From JACVRW01 sp963846505 (GTDB lineage Bacteria > Actinomycetota > Thermoleophilia > Solirubrobacterales > Thermoleophilaceae), in the NCBI GenBank assembly GCA_963846505.1, contig CAWJWD010000001.1, forward strand, positions 682,001-746,000: a stretch of DNA of 64,000 bases, given 5' to 3'. Each line of letters opens with the position of its first letter. The first letter of the stretch is position 1. This document shows positions 25,670 to 34,072 of this stretch, in pieces. The position numbers were made by a program, and so were the translations under genes. A model generated the notes under the pieces. The model did no database searches and had not been told where the DNA came from. It saw only the letters and a list, made by a program, of their open reading frames with translations.

Positions 25670-26650
25670 GTGCGCACCTTCAGCTGCACGCGTTGCGGCA
25701 ATCTCGCCCACTTCGAGAACGTGCGCTGCGTGCACTGCGGCGCCGAGCTCGGCTTCCTCTGGCCCGAACGCACGATGACCACGCTGGAGGCGGCCGGCGA
25801 GCGTGGCCTGCGCTGCGCCAACGCCGCGCTCGCCGGCTGCAACTGGCTCGTGGCCACGCCAGGCGAGCTCTGCGCGAGCTGCACGCTCACCCGCACCCGC
25901 CCGGCTGACGACGACCAGACCGGCCTCGACGAGCTCCGCACCGCCGAGGCCGCGAAGCGACGCTTGCTGTTCGAGCTCGGCGAGCTCGAACTGCCGCTCG
26001 AGGGAGCGAACGAACGCGCGGGCGGACTCGCCTTCGAGCTGCTCTCCAGCGAACGCGGGGCGGTCACGACCGGCCACGCGAGCGGGGTGATCACGCTCGA
26101 CCTCGCCGAGTCCGATCCGGTCCACCGCGAGACGATCCGCGAGCAGCTGAACGAGCCCTACCGCACGGTGCTGGGCCACTTCCGGCACGAGATCGGCCAC
26201 TACTACCAGCCGCTGCTCGTCCCGGAGGGGTCCGCGAACGCCGGGCGCATGCGCGAGCTGTTCGGCGACGAGCGCGAGGACTACGCCGCCGCGCTCGACC
26301 GCCACTACGAGCAGGGGCCGCCCGACGACTGGGCCGAGCGCTACGTCAGCGCCTACGCCACGATGCACCCGTCCGAGGACTGGGCCGAGACGTTCGCCCA
26401 CGTCTTGCACATCCGCGACGCGATGCAGACGGCCGCCGCCTACGGCCTCACCCCAGCCGATCCGAACGCACCGCTGCGCGAGCTGCTCGCAGCCTGGCTG
26501 CCGCTGTCGATCGCGCTCAACGCGCTCAACCGCGGCATCGGCCGGTCGGACCTCTACCCGTTCGTGCTCAGCGCGCCGGTGGTCGACAAGCTCGCCTTCG
26601 TCGACGAGGTCGTCCTCAGACGGCCCGCGGGTCCTTCTTCCCCGGATTGA
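25670..26650 (+). CDS. Zinc-ribbon metallopeptidase-like protein
   Basis: 326 residues from GTG 25670. The N-terminus is a zinc ribbon (CTRCGNLAHFENVRCVHCG), with a second cysteine set near residues 45-75 (CANAALAGC, CASCTL). The catalytic-type motif is GHFRHEIGHYY (HExxH), followed by MHPSEDWAETFAHVLHIRD, which likely supplies the third ligand. This matches the putative zinc-binding metallopeptidase family (Peptidase_Mx-like). It follows the MBL gene closely and overlaps the convergent oxidase gene by 35 bases. Confidence 0.88.
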   Translation: MRTFSCTRCGNLAHFENVRCVHCGAELGFLWPERTMTTLEAAGERGLRCANAALAGCNWLVATPGELCASCTLTRTRPADDDQTGLDELRTAEAAKRRLLFELGELELPLEGANERAGGLAFELLSSERGAVTTGHASGVITLDLAESDPVHRETIREQLNEPYRTVLGHFRHEIGHYYQPLLVPEGSANAGRMRELFGDEREDYAAALDRHYEQGPPDDWAERYVSAYATMHPSEDWAETFAHVLHIRDAMQTAAAYGLTPADPNAPLRELLAAWLPLSIALNALNRGIGRSDLYPFVLSAPVVDKLAFVDEVVLRRPAGPSSPD

Positions 26651-28004
26651 GCAGCCCCTTGGGATCGAAGCTCCACTTGACGTCGCGCTGCAGACGCAGC
26701 GCGGCGGCCGGCCACTGCCGCGCCGGCTGACCGCGCTTGGCCCAGCCGATCCCGTGCTCGCCCGAGACGGTGCCACCGAGCTCGCGCGCCAGCTCGAACA
26801 GCTCCTGCGCGGCGGCCTCGGCACGGGCGACCTGCGCGGGATCGTCGGCCGCGAGCATGAACGTGGCGTGCAGGTTGCCGTCTCCGGCGTGGCCCCAGCT
26901 GCAGGCGTCGAGGCCGTGCCGAGCCCCGATCGCGAGCGTCCCCTCGATCGCGTCCTCCAGGCGGTCGAGCGGCACCGCGATGTCCTCGCTGAGCTTGCCG
27001 CCGCGCTGGGCGACCACCGCGAGGGTCACCCCGGAGCGCCAGCGCCAGAGAGCGTCGATCCCTCCACGTTCGTCCGGCGCATGCAGCGCCAGCGCGTCGG
27101 CGGCGAGCGCCTCGCGCAGCCGGGCGCCCTGAGCGGCCACCTCGGCGGCGCTGCCGTCGACCTCCGCCAGCAGCATGAAGCCGGCCCCGTCCGGGAGCGG
27201 CACGGGAAAGCTGGCGGCCGCGGCGTGCAGGGCGCCCGCGTCGAGGTACTCGAGCGCCGCCGGCACGCCCCCGCTCGCGAGCACCGCCGCCACGGCGCGG
27301 CAGCCGGCGGCCGCGTCCGGGTAGGCCGCGGCGATCGGCGCCGCCGCCTGCGGCGCCGGGATCAGCCGCAGCCAGACGGCGGTGACGACCGCGAGCGTTC
27401 CCTCCGAGCCGATCAGCAGGCCGCGCAGGTCGTAGCCGGCGACGTCCTTGCGCAGCGGTCCGCCGACCTCGACCGTCTCGCCGTCCATCAGCACCGCGCG
27501 CAGCCCGCTGACCCAGCTGCCCGTGACGCCGTACTTGAAGGCGTGGGGGCCGCCGGCGTTGGTGGCGACGTTGCCGCCGATCTGCGAGTCCTCCGCCGCG
27601 CCCGGGTCGGGTGGGTAGTAGAGGCCGTGCTCGCGTGCGAGGCGGCGCACCGTCGCGGTGCGCACGCCCGCCTCGACCTGCATCCGCCACTGGCCCGGGT
27701 CGAGCGCCGACACGCCGGTCAGCCGCTCGAGCGACAGCACCACCTCGCCGTCGAGCGGCACGCAGCCACCCGCAAGCCCGGTGCCGCCCCCGCGCGGCAC
27801 GACCGGGACGTCGTGGTCGTGGCACCAGCGCAGCACGCGCGCGACGTCGTCCTCCGACTCTGGGAGCACCACCGCGGAGGCACGGCCGCGCAGGCCCTGG
27901 TACTCGGTGGCGTCGTGGAGGTAGTGCGGCGCGACCCGCTCCGGCACCGCCCGCGCGCCGCAGAGCGCCCGCAGCTCGCGCCGGATCCGCTCGTCGGCTT
28001 CCAC
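26616..28004 (-). CDS. FAD-linked oxidase, GlcD/D-lactate dehydrogenase type
   Basis: 462 residues. The PCMH-type FAD domain has VPVVPRGGGTGLAGGCVPLDG and EHGLYYPPDPGAAEDSQIGG, followed by NAGGPHAFKYGVTGSWV. The C-terminal cap domain includes GHAGDGNLHATFML and GTVSGEHGIGWAKR. These are the marks of glycolate oxidase subunit D or D-2-hydroxyacid dehydrogenases. No FeS partner (GlcF) is adjacent. A flavin-dependent LLM-type gene lies just upstream in the same direction. Confidence 0.9.
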   Translation of the reverse strand: MEADERIRRELRALCGARAVPERVAPHYLHDATEYQGLRGRASAVVLPESEDDVARVLRWCHDHDVPVVPRGGGTGLAGGCVPLDGEVVLSLERLTGVSALDPGQWRMQVEAGVRTATVRRLAREHGLYYPPDPGAAEDSQIGGNVATNAGGPHAFKYGVTGSWVSGLRAVLMDGETVEVGGPLRKDVAGYDLRGLLIGSEGTLAVVTAVWLRLIPAPQAAAPIAAAYPDAAAGCRAVAAVLASGGVPAALEYLDAGALHAAAASFPVPLPDGAGFMLLAEVDGSAAEVAAQGARLREALAADALALHAPDERGGIDALWRWRSGVTLAVVAQRGGKLSEDIAVPLDRLEDAIEGTLAIGARHGLDACSWGHAGDGNLHATFMLAADDPAQVARAEAAAQELFELARELGGTVSGEHGIGWAKRGQPARQWPAAALRLQRDVKWSFDPKGLLNPGKKDPRAV

Positions 28005-28007
28005 GCG

Positions 28008-28772
28008 CTAGCCGTGCGCGTCGATCGCCGTGCGCACCTCGGCGGCGGTCGGCTGCAGGCCGAACCCGGTCAGGCACCAGGTGGCGCCCGCCTCGACCCA
28101 TGGCTCGGGATCGGTCCCGGCCGGGTTGGTGACCACGACGTCGTAGGGCTCGTCCACCGCCTCGCCCCGCAGCGGGCGCAGGTCGGCCAGCAACTCCTCG
28201 AGCGCCTCCGGTCCAGGGAGGTCGATCGGGAACAGTCCGTCCCAGCGCGCGGCGCGGCGCAGCGGACGGCGGTGCGGCCAGCGCGACGCGACCCAGACGG
28301 GGATGCGCGGGGCCTGCAGCGGGGCCGGATCGAAGCCGCCGCGCCAGTAGCCCTCCAGGCGCCCCAGGCCCTCGTCGAGCAGTCGCGCGCGGACGCGCGG
28401 GTCTCCCTCCTCGCCGAAGCGCTCGGGATCGAACTCCCCGGTGCGGTCGCTGCCGAGCCCGACGCCGAGCACCAGCCGACCGCCGCTGAGGTTGTCGAGC
28501 GTGACCGTCTCGCGCGCCAGCTGATGTGGCCGGCGGCGGGCGAGCGGCGTCACCAACGGGCCGATCGTCAACCGCTCGGTCGCGACCGCGATCGCCGCCA
28601 ACGTGATCCACGGATCCGCGACCGCCCGCACCGGCGCGCGATACGCGACGTGGTCCCAGAGGAAGAAGCCGTCCCAGCCGCGTGCCTCGGCGCGGGCGGC
28701 CAGCTCGGCGACCAGGCGCGGCTCGGAGAGCTCCTCGAACGGAGCGACGAAGATGCCGTGGCGCACGCTCAC
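28008..28772 (-). CDS. LLM-class flavin-dependent oxidoreductase
   Basis: 254 residues of the luciferase-like monooxygenase fold: RAEARGWDGFFLWDHVAYR, ATERLTIGPLVTPLARRRPHQLARE and LSGGRLVLGVGLGSD. This branch often uses F420 or FMN. It starts the short minus-strand unit with the FAD-linked oxidase, three bases apart. The protein is somewhat shorter than the 300-residue norm. Substrate unknown. Confidence 0.88.
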   Translation of the reverse strand: MSVRHGIFVAPFEELSEPRLVAELAARAEARGWDGFFLWDHVAYRAPVRAVADPWITLAAIAVATERLTIGPLVTPLARRRPHQLARETVTLDNLSGGRLVLGVGLGSDRTGEFDPERFGEEGDPRVRARLLDEGLGRLEGYWRGGFDPAPLQAPRIPVWVASRWPHRRPLRRAARWDGLFPIDLPGPEALEELLADLRPLRGEAVDEPYDVVVTNPAGTDPEPWVEAGATWCLTGFGLQPTAAEVRTAIDAHG

Positions 28773-28846
28773 GTCTCACACCGTGGCATATCGACGCCCG
28801 TCACGGGTATCGACCGAGCGAGCAAGCTCCAAGGAGGTCGACGACG

Positions 28847-29101
28847 ATGGCGAAGGACCACGGACCGTCCATCAAGGACGACGAGCAGTACGAGGCGCTG
28901 CGCAAGCAAGGCGAGTCGAAGGAGAAGGCGGCGCGCATCGCCAACACGTCGCGGGCGCAGGCCGGCAAGCGCGGCGGCGAGGCCGGCTCCTACGAAGACT
29001 GGACCAAGGACGACCTCGAGCGGCGCGCGGCCGAGATCGGCATCGAGGGCCGTTCGACGATGGACAAGGGCGAGCTGATCGACGCCCTGCGCAACCACTA
29101 G
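28847..29101 (+). CDS. Small Rho-N/SAP-like DNA-associated protein
   Basis: 84 residues from ATG 28847, with a perfect AAGGAGG ribosome-binding site at 28831-28837, the strongest in the window. It is basic in the first half (EKAARIANTSRAQAGKRGGEAG) and ends in a Rho N-terminal-like helix-extended-helix: WTKDDLERRAAEIGIEGRSTMDKGELIDALR. Such small proteins (DUF7218-like, name from memory) are common in this group and probably bind nucleic acid. The strong SD suggests high expression. Confidence 0.85.
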   Translation: MAKDHGPSIKDDEQYEALRKQGESKEKAARIANTSRAQAGKRGGEAGSYEDWTKDDLERRAAEIGIEGRSTMDKGELIDALRNH

Positions 29102-29160
29102 CGGCGGCGCAGCGCGACCCCCGCCGCGAACCGAGGGTCGAGCGGGGATACTGCCGTCGC

Positions 29161-30741
29161 GTGCGCGCGGCGGGGCTCAGATCGAAGCTTGACGAGCTGG
29201 CCGACCAGCCGTGGCTGATCGGGGACCCGGACACGTCCGGCGCCGTGCTGGGCCCCCGCGTCCGGCGCTTGACGGTCGCCGCGATCGTGCTCGCCAACGT
29301 GGTCGGCATCGCCGTCGTCATCTGCTTCGTGGCCTGGGTGCTGCCGAAGCCCGACGGCGTCACCAACGCCGAGATCTACGAATCCAACCTCGTCTTGACG
29401 ATCGTCTACGTCGTCGCCGCGCTCGTCGTCGGCGTGGTCTTGGGCCGGCGGTTGGTCGAGGGTGGGCCGTCGGGGCTGCGCGAGTGGTTCGAGAGCGATC
29501 GCGATCCCACGCCCGCCGAGCGGCTGGCCGTGCTGCGAGCGCCGCTGCGGATCATGGCCGTGCAGGCCGCGCTCTGGGGCGGCGGGGTGGTCTGCTTCAG
29601 CGTCCTCAACGCCACGAACTCGGGCCTGCTGGCCCTCGGCATCGGCATGACCGTGGCGATCGGCGGGTTGACCGTCTCCGCCACGGCGTACCTGCTGGCC
29701 GAGCTGGCGCTGCGGCCCGTCGCCTCGCGCGCGCTGGCCTTCGGCGTGACCGATCGCCGCGGCGTTCCCGGGGTCGCCGCGCGCTCGCTGCTGGCGTGGG
29801 CGCTCGGCACCGGCGCGGCGATCGTCGGCCTGCTGGTGGTCGGCATCGTCGCGCTGACCTCGATCGCCATCAACGAGACGACGCTGGGGATCACGATCGT
29901 CGTGCTGTGCGCGATCGCGCTCGTGTTCGGAGCGCTGCTGTCGGCGCTGGCCGCGTACGCGACCGTGCACCCGATCGCCTCGATTCGCGGCGGCCTGGCA
30001 AGGGTCCAGGCGGGCGACTTCGACGTGCGCCTGGGCGTCTGGGACAGCACCGAGGTCGGCCTGCTCCAAGCGGGCTTCAACGACATGGCCGCCGGCCTGC
30101 GCGAGCGCGAGCGCATCCGCGACCTGTTCGGTCGTCACGTCGGTGCCGAGGTCGCCCAACAGGCGCTCACCCGCGAGGGCGGCGAGCTCGGCGGCGAGGA
30201 GTGCACGGTGGCGGTGCTGTTCGTCGACCTCGTCGGCTCGACCGCGCTGGCCGCCGAGCATCCGCCGCAGCAGGTGGTCGAGCTGCTCAACCGCTTCTTC
30301 GCCGAGGTGGTCGCGGTGGTGGAGCGCCACGGCGGCTGGATCAACAAGTTCCAGGGCGACGCGGCGCTGGCGATCTTCGGTGCCCCGGTCGCGATCGAGG
30401 ACGCCCACGGCAGCGCCCTGCGCGCGGCGCGCGAGCTCTGCGAGCGGTTGCGCGAGCGCGTCGCCGGCGTCGAGGCCGCGATCGGCGTCGCCTCCGGCGT
30501 GGCGGTGGCGGGCCAGGTCGGTGCCGAGCAGCGCTTCGAGTACACGGTGATCGGCGACCCGGTCAACGAGGCGGCGCGCCTGACCGAGCTCGCCAAGGGT
30601 CGCCCCGAGCACCTGCTCGCCTCCGGCGAGACCGTCGCCGCCGCGGCTGACGGCGAGGCCGAGGCGTGGGAGATCGGCGAGAACGTGACGCTGCGCGGCC
30701 GCAGCCGACCGACTGCCGTCGCCGTCCCCCGCTCGCCCTGA
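29161..30741 (+). CDS. Class III adenylate/guanylate cyclase with membrane and HAMP domains
   Basis: 526 residues from GTG 29161. About six membrane helices lie between residues 40 and 285. A HAMP linker follows (HPIASIRGGLARVQAGDFDVR). The C-terminal cyclase catalytic domain has LFVDLVGSTALAAEHPP (metal Asp), GGWINKFQGDAALAIFGAP (second metal Asp) and YTVIGDPVNEAARL (transition-state Asn/Arg segment). The architecture matches mycobacterial Rv1318c-type cyclases. Cyclic AMP is the likely product, but the purine-selecting residues should be checked. It is transcribed after the Rho-N-like gene with 59 bases between. Confidence 0.9.
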   Translation: MRAAGLRSKLDELADQPWLIGDPDTSGAVLGPRVRRLTVAAIVLANVVGIAVVICFVAWVLPKPDGVTNAEIYESNLVLTIVYVVAALVVGVVLGRRLVEGGPSGLREWFESDRDPTPAERLAVLRAPLRIMAVQAALWGGGVVCFSVLNATNSGLLALGIGMTVAIGGLTVSATAYLLAELALRPVASRALAFGVTDRRGVPGVAARSLLAWALGTGAAIVGLLVVGIVALTSIAINETTLGITIVVLCAIALVFGALLSALAAYATVHPIASIRGGLARVQAGDFDVRLGVWDSTEVGLLQAGFNDMAAGLRERERIRDLFGRHVGAEVAQQALTREGGELGGEECTVAVLFVDLVGSTALAAEHPPQQVVELLNRFFAEVVAVVERHGGWINKFQGDAALAIFGAPVAIEDAHGSALRAARELCERLRERVAGVEAAIGVASGVAVAGQVGAEQRFEYTVIGDPVNEAARLTELAKGRPEHLLASGETVAAAADGEAEAWEIGENVTLRGRSRPTAVAVPRSP

Positions 30742-30759
30742 GACGCCATCGCCGGCCTA

Positions 30760-30776
30760 ATACCCCATAGGGGTAT
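30760..30776. promoter_or_regulatory. CsoR-type palindrome
   Basis: ATACCCC-ATA-GGGGTAT is a perfect 7-3-7 inverted repeat ending 15 bases before the DUF4396 start. CsoR-family metal sensors bind ATACCCn...GGGGTAT-type sites in actinobacteria. I infer copper-responsive, or at least CsoR-family, control of the downstream membrane protein. No csoR gene is visible in the window. Confidence 0.7.
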
Positions 30777-30791
30777 GCTACGGTGGAGTGC

Positions 30792-31424
30792 ATGGACGCA
30801 GGCGCTGCCAATCATCACCACGAGCTGCCGACCTCCGGCCGAGCGCTGACGCAGGTCGCGCTGTCCGCCACGCTGCACTGCCTCACCGGCTGCGCCATCG
30901 GCGAGATCGCGGGCATGGCGATCGGCACCGCGCTCGGGTTCTCCGACTGGGGCACCGTCGCCCTGGCGGTCGTGCTCGCCTTCTTGTTCGGCTACGGGCT
31001 GACGAGCCTGCCGCTGCTGCGGGCCGGGCTCGCGATCGGAGTCGTGATCCCGATCGCGCTCGCGTCCGACACGCTCAGCATCGCGACGATGGAGATCGTC
31101 GACAACGCGATCGTCGTCGCGATCCCCGGTGCGATGGAGGCCGGCCTCGACAGCCTGCTCTTCTGGGGTGCGCTCTCGTTCGCGCTCGTGGTCGCGGGTC
31201 TGGTCGCGCTGCCGGTCAACCGCTGGCTGATCGCCCGCGGCAAGGGCCACGCGGCGGTCCACCGAACCGGCATCCACGGTGGCCCCTCGCCGCGCGTGGT
31301 CGGCGCGATCGCGATCGTGGCGGCGGTGTTCGGCACGGCCGTGCTGATCGGCGAGGTCGTCGACGGCGAAGACGGCGGCAGCCAGCACGGCGCTCCGGCC
31401 AAGGGCCACGAGCGAATGCCGTAG
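30792..31424 (+). CDS. DUF4396 membrane protein, probably metal-regulated
   Basis: 210 residues from ATG 30792, with GGAG at 30784-30787. The N-terminus is His-rich (NHHHELP), followed by about five membrane helices. ATLHCLTGCAIGEIAGMAIG carries a conserved Cys pair and matches the DUF4396 family. MEIVDNAIVVAIPGAMEAG is a second conserved block. The C-terminal tail again has His. With the CsoR-type operator immediately upstream, a role in copper handling is a reasonable inference; the family itself has no established function that I know of. Confidence 0.85.
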   Translation: MDAGAANHHHELPTSGRALTQVALSATLHCLTGCAIGEIAGMAIGTALGFSDWGTVALAVVLAFLFGYGLTSLPLLRAGLAIGVVIPIALASDTLSIATMEIVDNAIVVAIPGAMEAGLDSLLFWGALSFALVVAGLVALPVNRWLIARGKGHAAVHRTGIHGGPSPRVVGAIAIVAAVFGTAVLIGEVVDGEDGGSQHGAPAKGHERMP

Positions 31425-31461
31425 ATCCTCGGTGCACCGCGTCGTCGCGGCGCGGCGCGCC

Positions 31462-32307
31462 TCAGCCCGAGGCTCGCTCCCGGACGTGCGTCGCGTGCTG
31501 CTCCTCGGCTCTCGCCCACAGCTTCCCGATCCGCTCCGGACCCAGCACGTCCGGGTCGATCCCGAAGCGCTCGTCGAGTGCGGTCGCGAACTCGCCCTCG
31601 TCCGCGAGCACGTGCCGCTCGCGCAGTCCGTGACCGTCGACGGACAGCGTGCGAGCACGCAGCGCGACGATCCGATCGTCGTGGGGCTGCTGCACCAGCA
31701 GCGTCTGGACGAAGCGCGAGTCCGGCGCGGTCGACTGGTGCTCGTGCGGGGACGCGAAGTGCGCGAGCGTCGCCGGCGCGTCGCCGAAGCGGTAGCCCGG
31801 CGAGGAGCCGTGCTCGTGCTGGGCGACCCACCAGCCGTCCCCCTCGCGCTCGACGCGGAACGTGAACGCACCGGACGCATGCGCACCTTCGGCGAGCGGC
31901 AACGGCGCGAGCGGACCTTCGCCCCAACCGCCCTCGGCGACGAACGACTCGCCCTCCGGCGTGCGCACCACCAGCGCCAGGTGGTTGATCGGCTCGCCGA
32001 CGGCGTGCAGATGGCGCGGGCCGACGATCCCCTGCCGGCGCTCGACCTCGAACCCGAGCGCCACGAGCAGCGTCAGCAGCACGGTGTTGACCTCGAAGCA
32101 GTAGCCGCCGCGCCCTCCTTCGAGCACGCGCTCGACGAGACGTTCGGGATCGAGCGACCCAGATTCGCCCAGCTGCACGGCCAGGTCCTCGAACGGGACG
32201 TGCGACACGAAGGCGCGCTGCACGGTCCGCAATCCGTCCGCGTCGGCACTCGGCGCCGAATCGAGTTCGATGCGGTCGAGCAGGCGATCCCGCGTGGCAA
32301 CGTCCAT
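31462..32307 (-). CDS. Arylamine N-acetyltransferase family protein
   Basis: 281 residues from ATG 32307. The NAT nucleophile Cys is in GGRGGYCFEVNTVLL and the His in GEPINHLALVV. At the place of the triad Asp, where the family has DVGFG, the sequence reads AEGGWGEGPLAPLPL, so Asp appears replaced by Glu or shifted. The N-terminal helical bundle (DGLRTVQRAFVSHVPFEDLAVQLG) is normal. The enzyme would transfer acetyl or other acyl groups to arylamines or be part of a biosynthetic route. No pathway neighbour is visible. Confidence 0.88.
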   Translation of the reverse strand: MDVATRDRLLDRIELDSAPSADADGLRTVQRAFVSHVPFEDLAVQLGESGSLDPERLVERVLEGGRGGYCFEVNTVLLTLLVALGFEVERRQGIVGPRHLHAVGEPINHLALVVRTPEGESFVAEGGWGEGPLAPLPLAEGAHASGAFTFRVEREGDGWWVAQHEHGSSPGYRFGDAPATLAHFASPHEHQSTAPDSRFVQTLLVQQPHDDRIVALRARTLSVDGHGLRERHVLADEGEFATALDERFGIDPDVLGPERIGKLWARAEEQHATHVRERASG

Positions 32308-32582
32308 GCGGCCCGAGCGTAGCGTCGGAGCGCCCGCGCTCAGCGACGCACCCGCAGCTGCAGCCGTCGCGAGACCTCGTCCCACTGGGTCCGCCCGACC
32401 AGCCTCAGCGCAGGACGTGGCCGGCGGCTGCGCCGTATCGGCCGCAGGCGTCGCACCATGTCACTCGACCGTCCAAACCCCGGGAGGACCGCGAAGTTCC
32501 GGCTGTGCGCACCCTCACACAGCGCCCGATGGAGACGGTCTCTACTTTGAACATAGGAGAGTGTCTATCGCCGGGGGTTTGC

Positions 32583-33986
32583 ATGTCGATGACTGTGCAG
32601 CACGTCGTTGAAGCGGAGGGCGTGCGCGAACCCGCGCCCTCGCCGGCAGGCCCGTTGCAGGACGACGAGGTCGGACTGCCACTTCCCCCGGTCATCGCGC
32701 TGCCGCGCACGCTGCAGACGCTGCGCTTCAGCGTCCGGCAGATCGAGTTCGTGTTCGCGGCCCGGCGACGGCTCGGCGAGGTGTTCCGGATGCGGGGCGT
32801 GATCGACCGCGACGCGCTGGCGGTCACGAGCCACCCCGACCACGTCAAGTCGCTGTTCACGGCCAAGCCCGAGCTGGCACCGTCGCTCACCGGCGAGTCG
32901 CCGCTGCGGCCGATCGTCGGTCCCAACTCGGTATTGACGGCCGTCGGCCCGCGCCACATGCGCCAGCGCAAGCTGCTGCTGCCCTCGTTCCACGGCGAGG
33001 CCGTGCAGGCCTACGTCGAGATGATCGCCGAGGTCGCCGAGCGCGAGATCGACCGCTGGCCCGTCGGCCGCCCGTTCGCGATCGCGCCGCGCATGCAGGC
33101 GATCACCCTCGACGTGATCATGGCCGGCATCTTCGGCATCGAGGGCCGGCCTCGGCGTGGCACGCCCGAGCACCGCCTGCGTCAGGCGATCCGCTGGATC
33201 GTCGACCTCTCGACGCGTCCGGAGGCGCAGGTCGCCGAGCTGCTGAACACCGGCCGCGACGAGCCGGTCGGCGTGGTGCGCGCGGTGCTCGCCTACCTCG
33301 ACCGCTGCGTCTACGCCGTGATCGCCGTCCGCCGCGACGCCGAGCGCGGCAACGACATCCTCTCGCTGCTGCTCGACGCCGAGACCGAGGACGGCCAGCA
33401 GCTGACCGACAGGGAGCTCCGGGACGAGCTGCTGACGCTCGTGCTCGCCGGCCACGAGACCACGGCCAACTCGCTCGCCTGGGCCTTCGAGCGGCTGCTG
33501 CGCACCCCGCACTCCTACGACCGGCTGCGCGAGAGCGTCCGCGGCGGGGGCGAGGACGGCGCCGCGTACGTCGAGGCCACGATCCACGAGGCGATGCGCT
33601 CGCGCCCGGTGATCCCGATCATCGGCCGCAGCGTGACCGTGCCCTGGCGCCTGGGCGACTACGGCATCCCGGCCGGCGGCTCGATCCTGGTCAGCATCCT
33701 GCTCGTCCACCACCGCGAGGACGTCTATCCCGAGCCGTTCGCCTTCCGCCCCGAGCGCTTCCTCGGAGTCAAGCCCGGCACCTACACCTGGCTGCCCTTC
33801 GGCGGCGGCATCCGCCGCTGCCTCGGCGCGACGCTCGCGATGGCCGAGCAGCGCGTCGTGCTCGAGGCGATCGCCCGCCGCACGGACATGCGCGCGCCCG
33901 ACCCGCGGCCCGAGCGCGCGCGGCACCGCAACGTGACGATGATCCCCGCGCGTGGCGGCGTGGTGGAGATCACCGCACGCAGCTGA
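32583..33986 (+). CDS. Cytochrome P450
   Basis: 467 residues from ATG 32583. All hallmarks are present: I-helix LVLAGHETTANSLAWA, ExxR in IHEAMRSRPVIP, PERF-type FAFRPERFLG, and haem loop LPFGGGIRRCLGATLAMAE with the axial Cys. No N-terminal membrane anchor, so it is a soluble class I-type P450 needing ferredoxin and reductase encoded elsewhere. The 275 bases upstream (32308-32582) contain no gene; TTTGAACATAGGAGAG is the only A+T-richer promoter-like patch. The substrate is unknown. Confidence 0.95.
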   Translation: MSMTVQHVVEAEGVREPAPSPAGPLQDDEVGLPLPPVIALPRTLQTLRFSVRQIEFVFAARRRLGEVFRMRGVIDRDALAVTSHPDHVKSLFTAKPELAPSLTGESPLRPIVGPNSVLTAVGPRHMRQRKLLLPSFHGEAVQAYVEMIAEVAEREIDRWPVGRPFAIAPRMQAITLDVIMAGIFGIEGRPRRGTPEHRLRQAIRWIVDLSTRPEAQVAELLNTGRDEPVGVVRAVLAYLDRCVYAVIAVRRDAERGNDILSLLLDAETEDGQQLTDRELRDELLTLVLAGHETTANSLAWAFERLLRTPHSYDRLRESVRGGGEDGAAYVEATIHEAMRSRPVIPIIGRSVTVPWRLGDYGIPAGGSILVSILLVHHREDVYPEPFAFRPERFLGVKPGTYTWLPFGGGIRRCLGATLAMAEQRVVLEAIARRTDMRAPDPRPERARHRNVTMIPARGGVVEITARS

Positions 33987-34072
33987 GCGTCGCTGCAACG
34001 CTCGGCGTCCTCGGGTGCGCCCGAGGGTGAACAGAGCTCAAGCGCGCCCTCGAGGGTGCCGATCACAGCCGG

